Under the pieces are notes generated by a model. The model was not told where the DNA came from and searched no databases. It worked only from the letters and a program-made list of their open reading frames with translations. The position numbers were made by a program, and so were the translations under genes. Of a stretch of DNA of 5,372 nt, positions 5,309 through 5,372 are shown in pieces (position 1 is the first letter of the stretch; every line of letters begins with the position of its first letter). Source of the stretch: Chloroflexota bacterium (GTDB taxonomy: Bacteria; Chloroflexota; Anaerolineae; Anaerolineales; DRMV01); assembly GCA_013153375.1 (NCBI GenBank), contig JAADEN010000094.1, positions 1-5,372 of the forward strand, given 5' to 3'.

Positions 5309-5341
5309 ATGTTTATAGGCGGCTTTGTAGGTGGGCTGTAG
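5309..5341 (+). CDS. Possible 10-codon leader mini-ORF
   Basis: ATG (5309) to TAG (5339-5341) encodes MFIGGFVGGL, a short hydrophobic, glycine-rich peptide. A GTGGAG ribosome-binding-like motif (5295-5300) sits 8 bases before the ATG. It lies between the TATAAT promoter and the next gene's start, 22 bases upstream of that ATG. It has no run of a single regulatory amino acid, apart from four glycines, so classical attenuation is not evident. It may be a chance frame. A bare ATG-TAA start-stop pair also occurs at 5301-5306. Confidence 0.25.
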   Translation: MFIGGFVGGL

Positions 5342-5352
5342 GGGCGTAGGAT

Positions 5353-5357
5353 AGGAG
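5353..5357 (+). promoter_or_regulatory. Ribosome binding site of the truncated next gene
   Basis: AGGAG, within AGGAGTGA, lies 6 bases before ATG at 5364, good Shine-Dalgarno spacing. The motif is what makes the final ATG a plausible gene start. Confidence 0.45.
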
Positions 5358-5363
5358 TGAAAG

Positions 5364-5372
5364 ATGTTGGTT
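5364..5372 (+). CDS. Start of a gene cut by the window edge
   Basis: Only ATG-TTG-GTT (Met-Leu-Val) is visible before the window ends. Support is the upstream TATAAT promoter and the well-spaced AGGAG motif. Nothing can be said of its product. The alternative GTG at 5357 overlaps the ribosome binding site and is less likely. Confidence 0.4.

Noticed and set aside
2840..5341. Very long + frame overlapping fdhF
   Set aside because: It is an Arg/Gly/Pro/His-rich shadow of fdhF caused by high GC, and continues through the terminators into the tail without any domain motif.

Overview
The window comes from a high-GC bacterium: the coding parts run at very roughly 62-77% GC in the stretches I counted, while the last ~200 bases fall to about 46%. 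The gene content (a PerR-like regulator, a P1B-4 metal ATPase and a cysteine-type formate dehydrogenase) and the hairpin-plus-T-tract terminators would suit an anaerobic or facultative member of a phylum such as Chloroflexota. That placement is a guess, because nothing in the sequence fixes the taxonomy. All complete genes lie on the + strand.

Layout. Bases 1-135 hold no convincing gene: a short direct repeat and two small hairpins. A near-consensus sigma-70 promoter (TTGACA, 17-base spacer, TAGAAT) at 136-164 overlaps a palindrome (157-173) that resembles a PerR box. It precedes a two-gene unit, a PerR-like Fur-family regulator (189-665) and a P1B-type ATPase (704-2653) separated by only 38 bases. 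The ATPase has SPC in its sixth membrane segment and HEGST in its eighth, the pattern of the P1B-4 class that includes the PerR-controlled Fe(II) exporter PfeT/ZosA. The most economical reading is a self-regulated peroxide/iron-responsive metal efflux operon. A GC-rich hairpin after the ATPase (2677-2699) may end the unit. An extended -10 promoter and a strong ribosome binding site then introduce a stand-alone, cysteine-containing, molybdopterin formate dehydrogenase of FdhF size (2799-4958), followed by a good intrinsic terminator.

The last 414 bases (4959-5372) hold no full gene. They contain three hairpins sharing a CACGAGG-type core (two are related copies of one terminator-like repeat), a further small GC-rich hairpin, a lower-GC stretch, a TATAAT promoter, a 10-codon mini-ORF, and what looks like the ribosome binding site and first three codons of the next gene.

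The observation most worth checking is a pair of collinear inverted repeats flanking the regulator gene. The segment right after its stop codon is the reverse complement of its promoter/ribosome-binding region with the 28-base operator/-10 interval missing. This could allow long-range mRNA pairing that hides the regulator's ribosome binding site, or be the scar of an inverted duplication. I see no CRISPR array, transposase, tRNA or rRNA.
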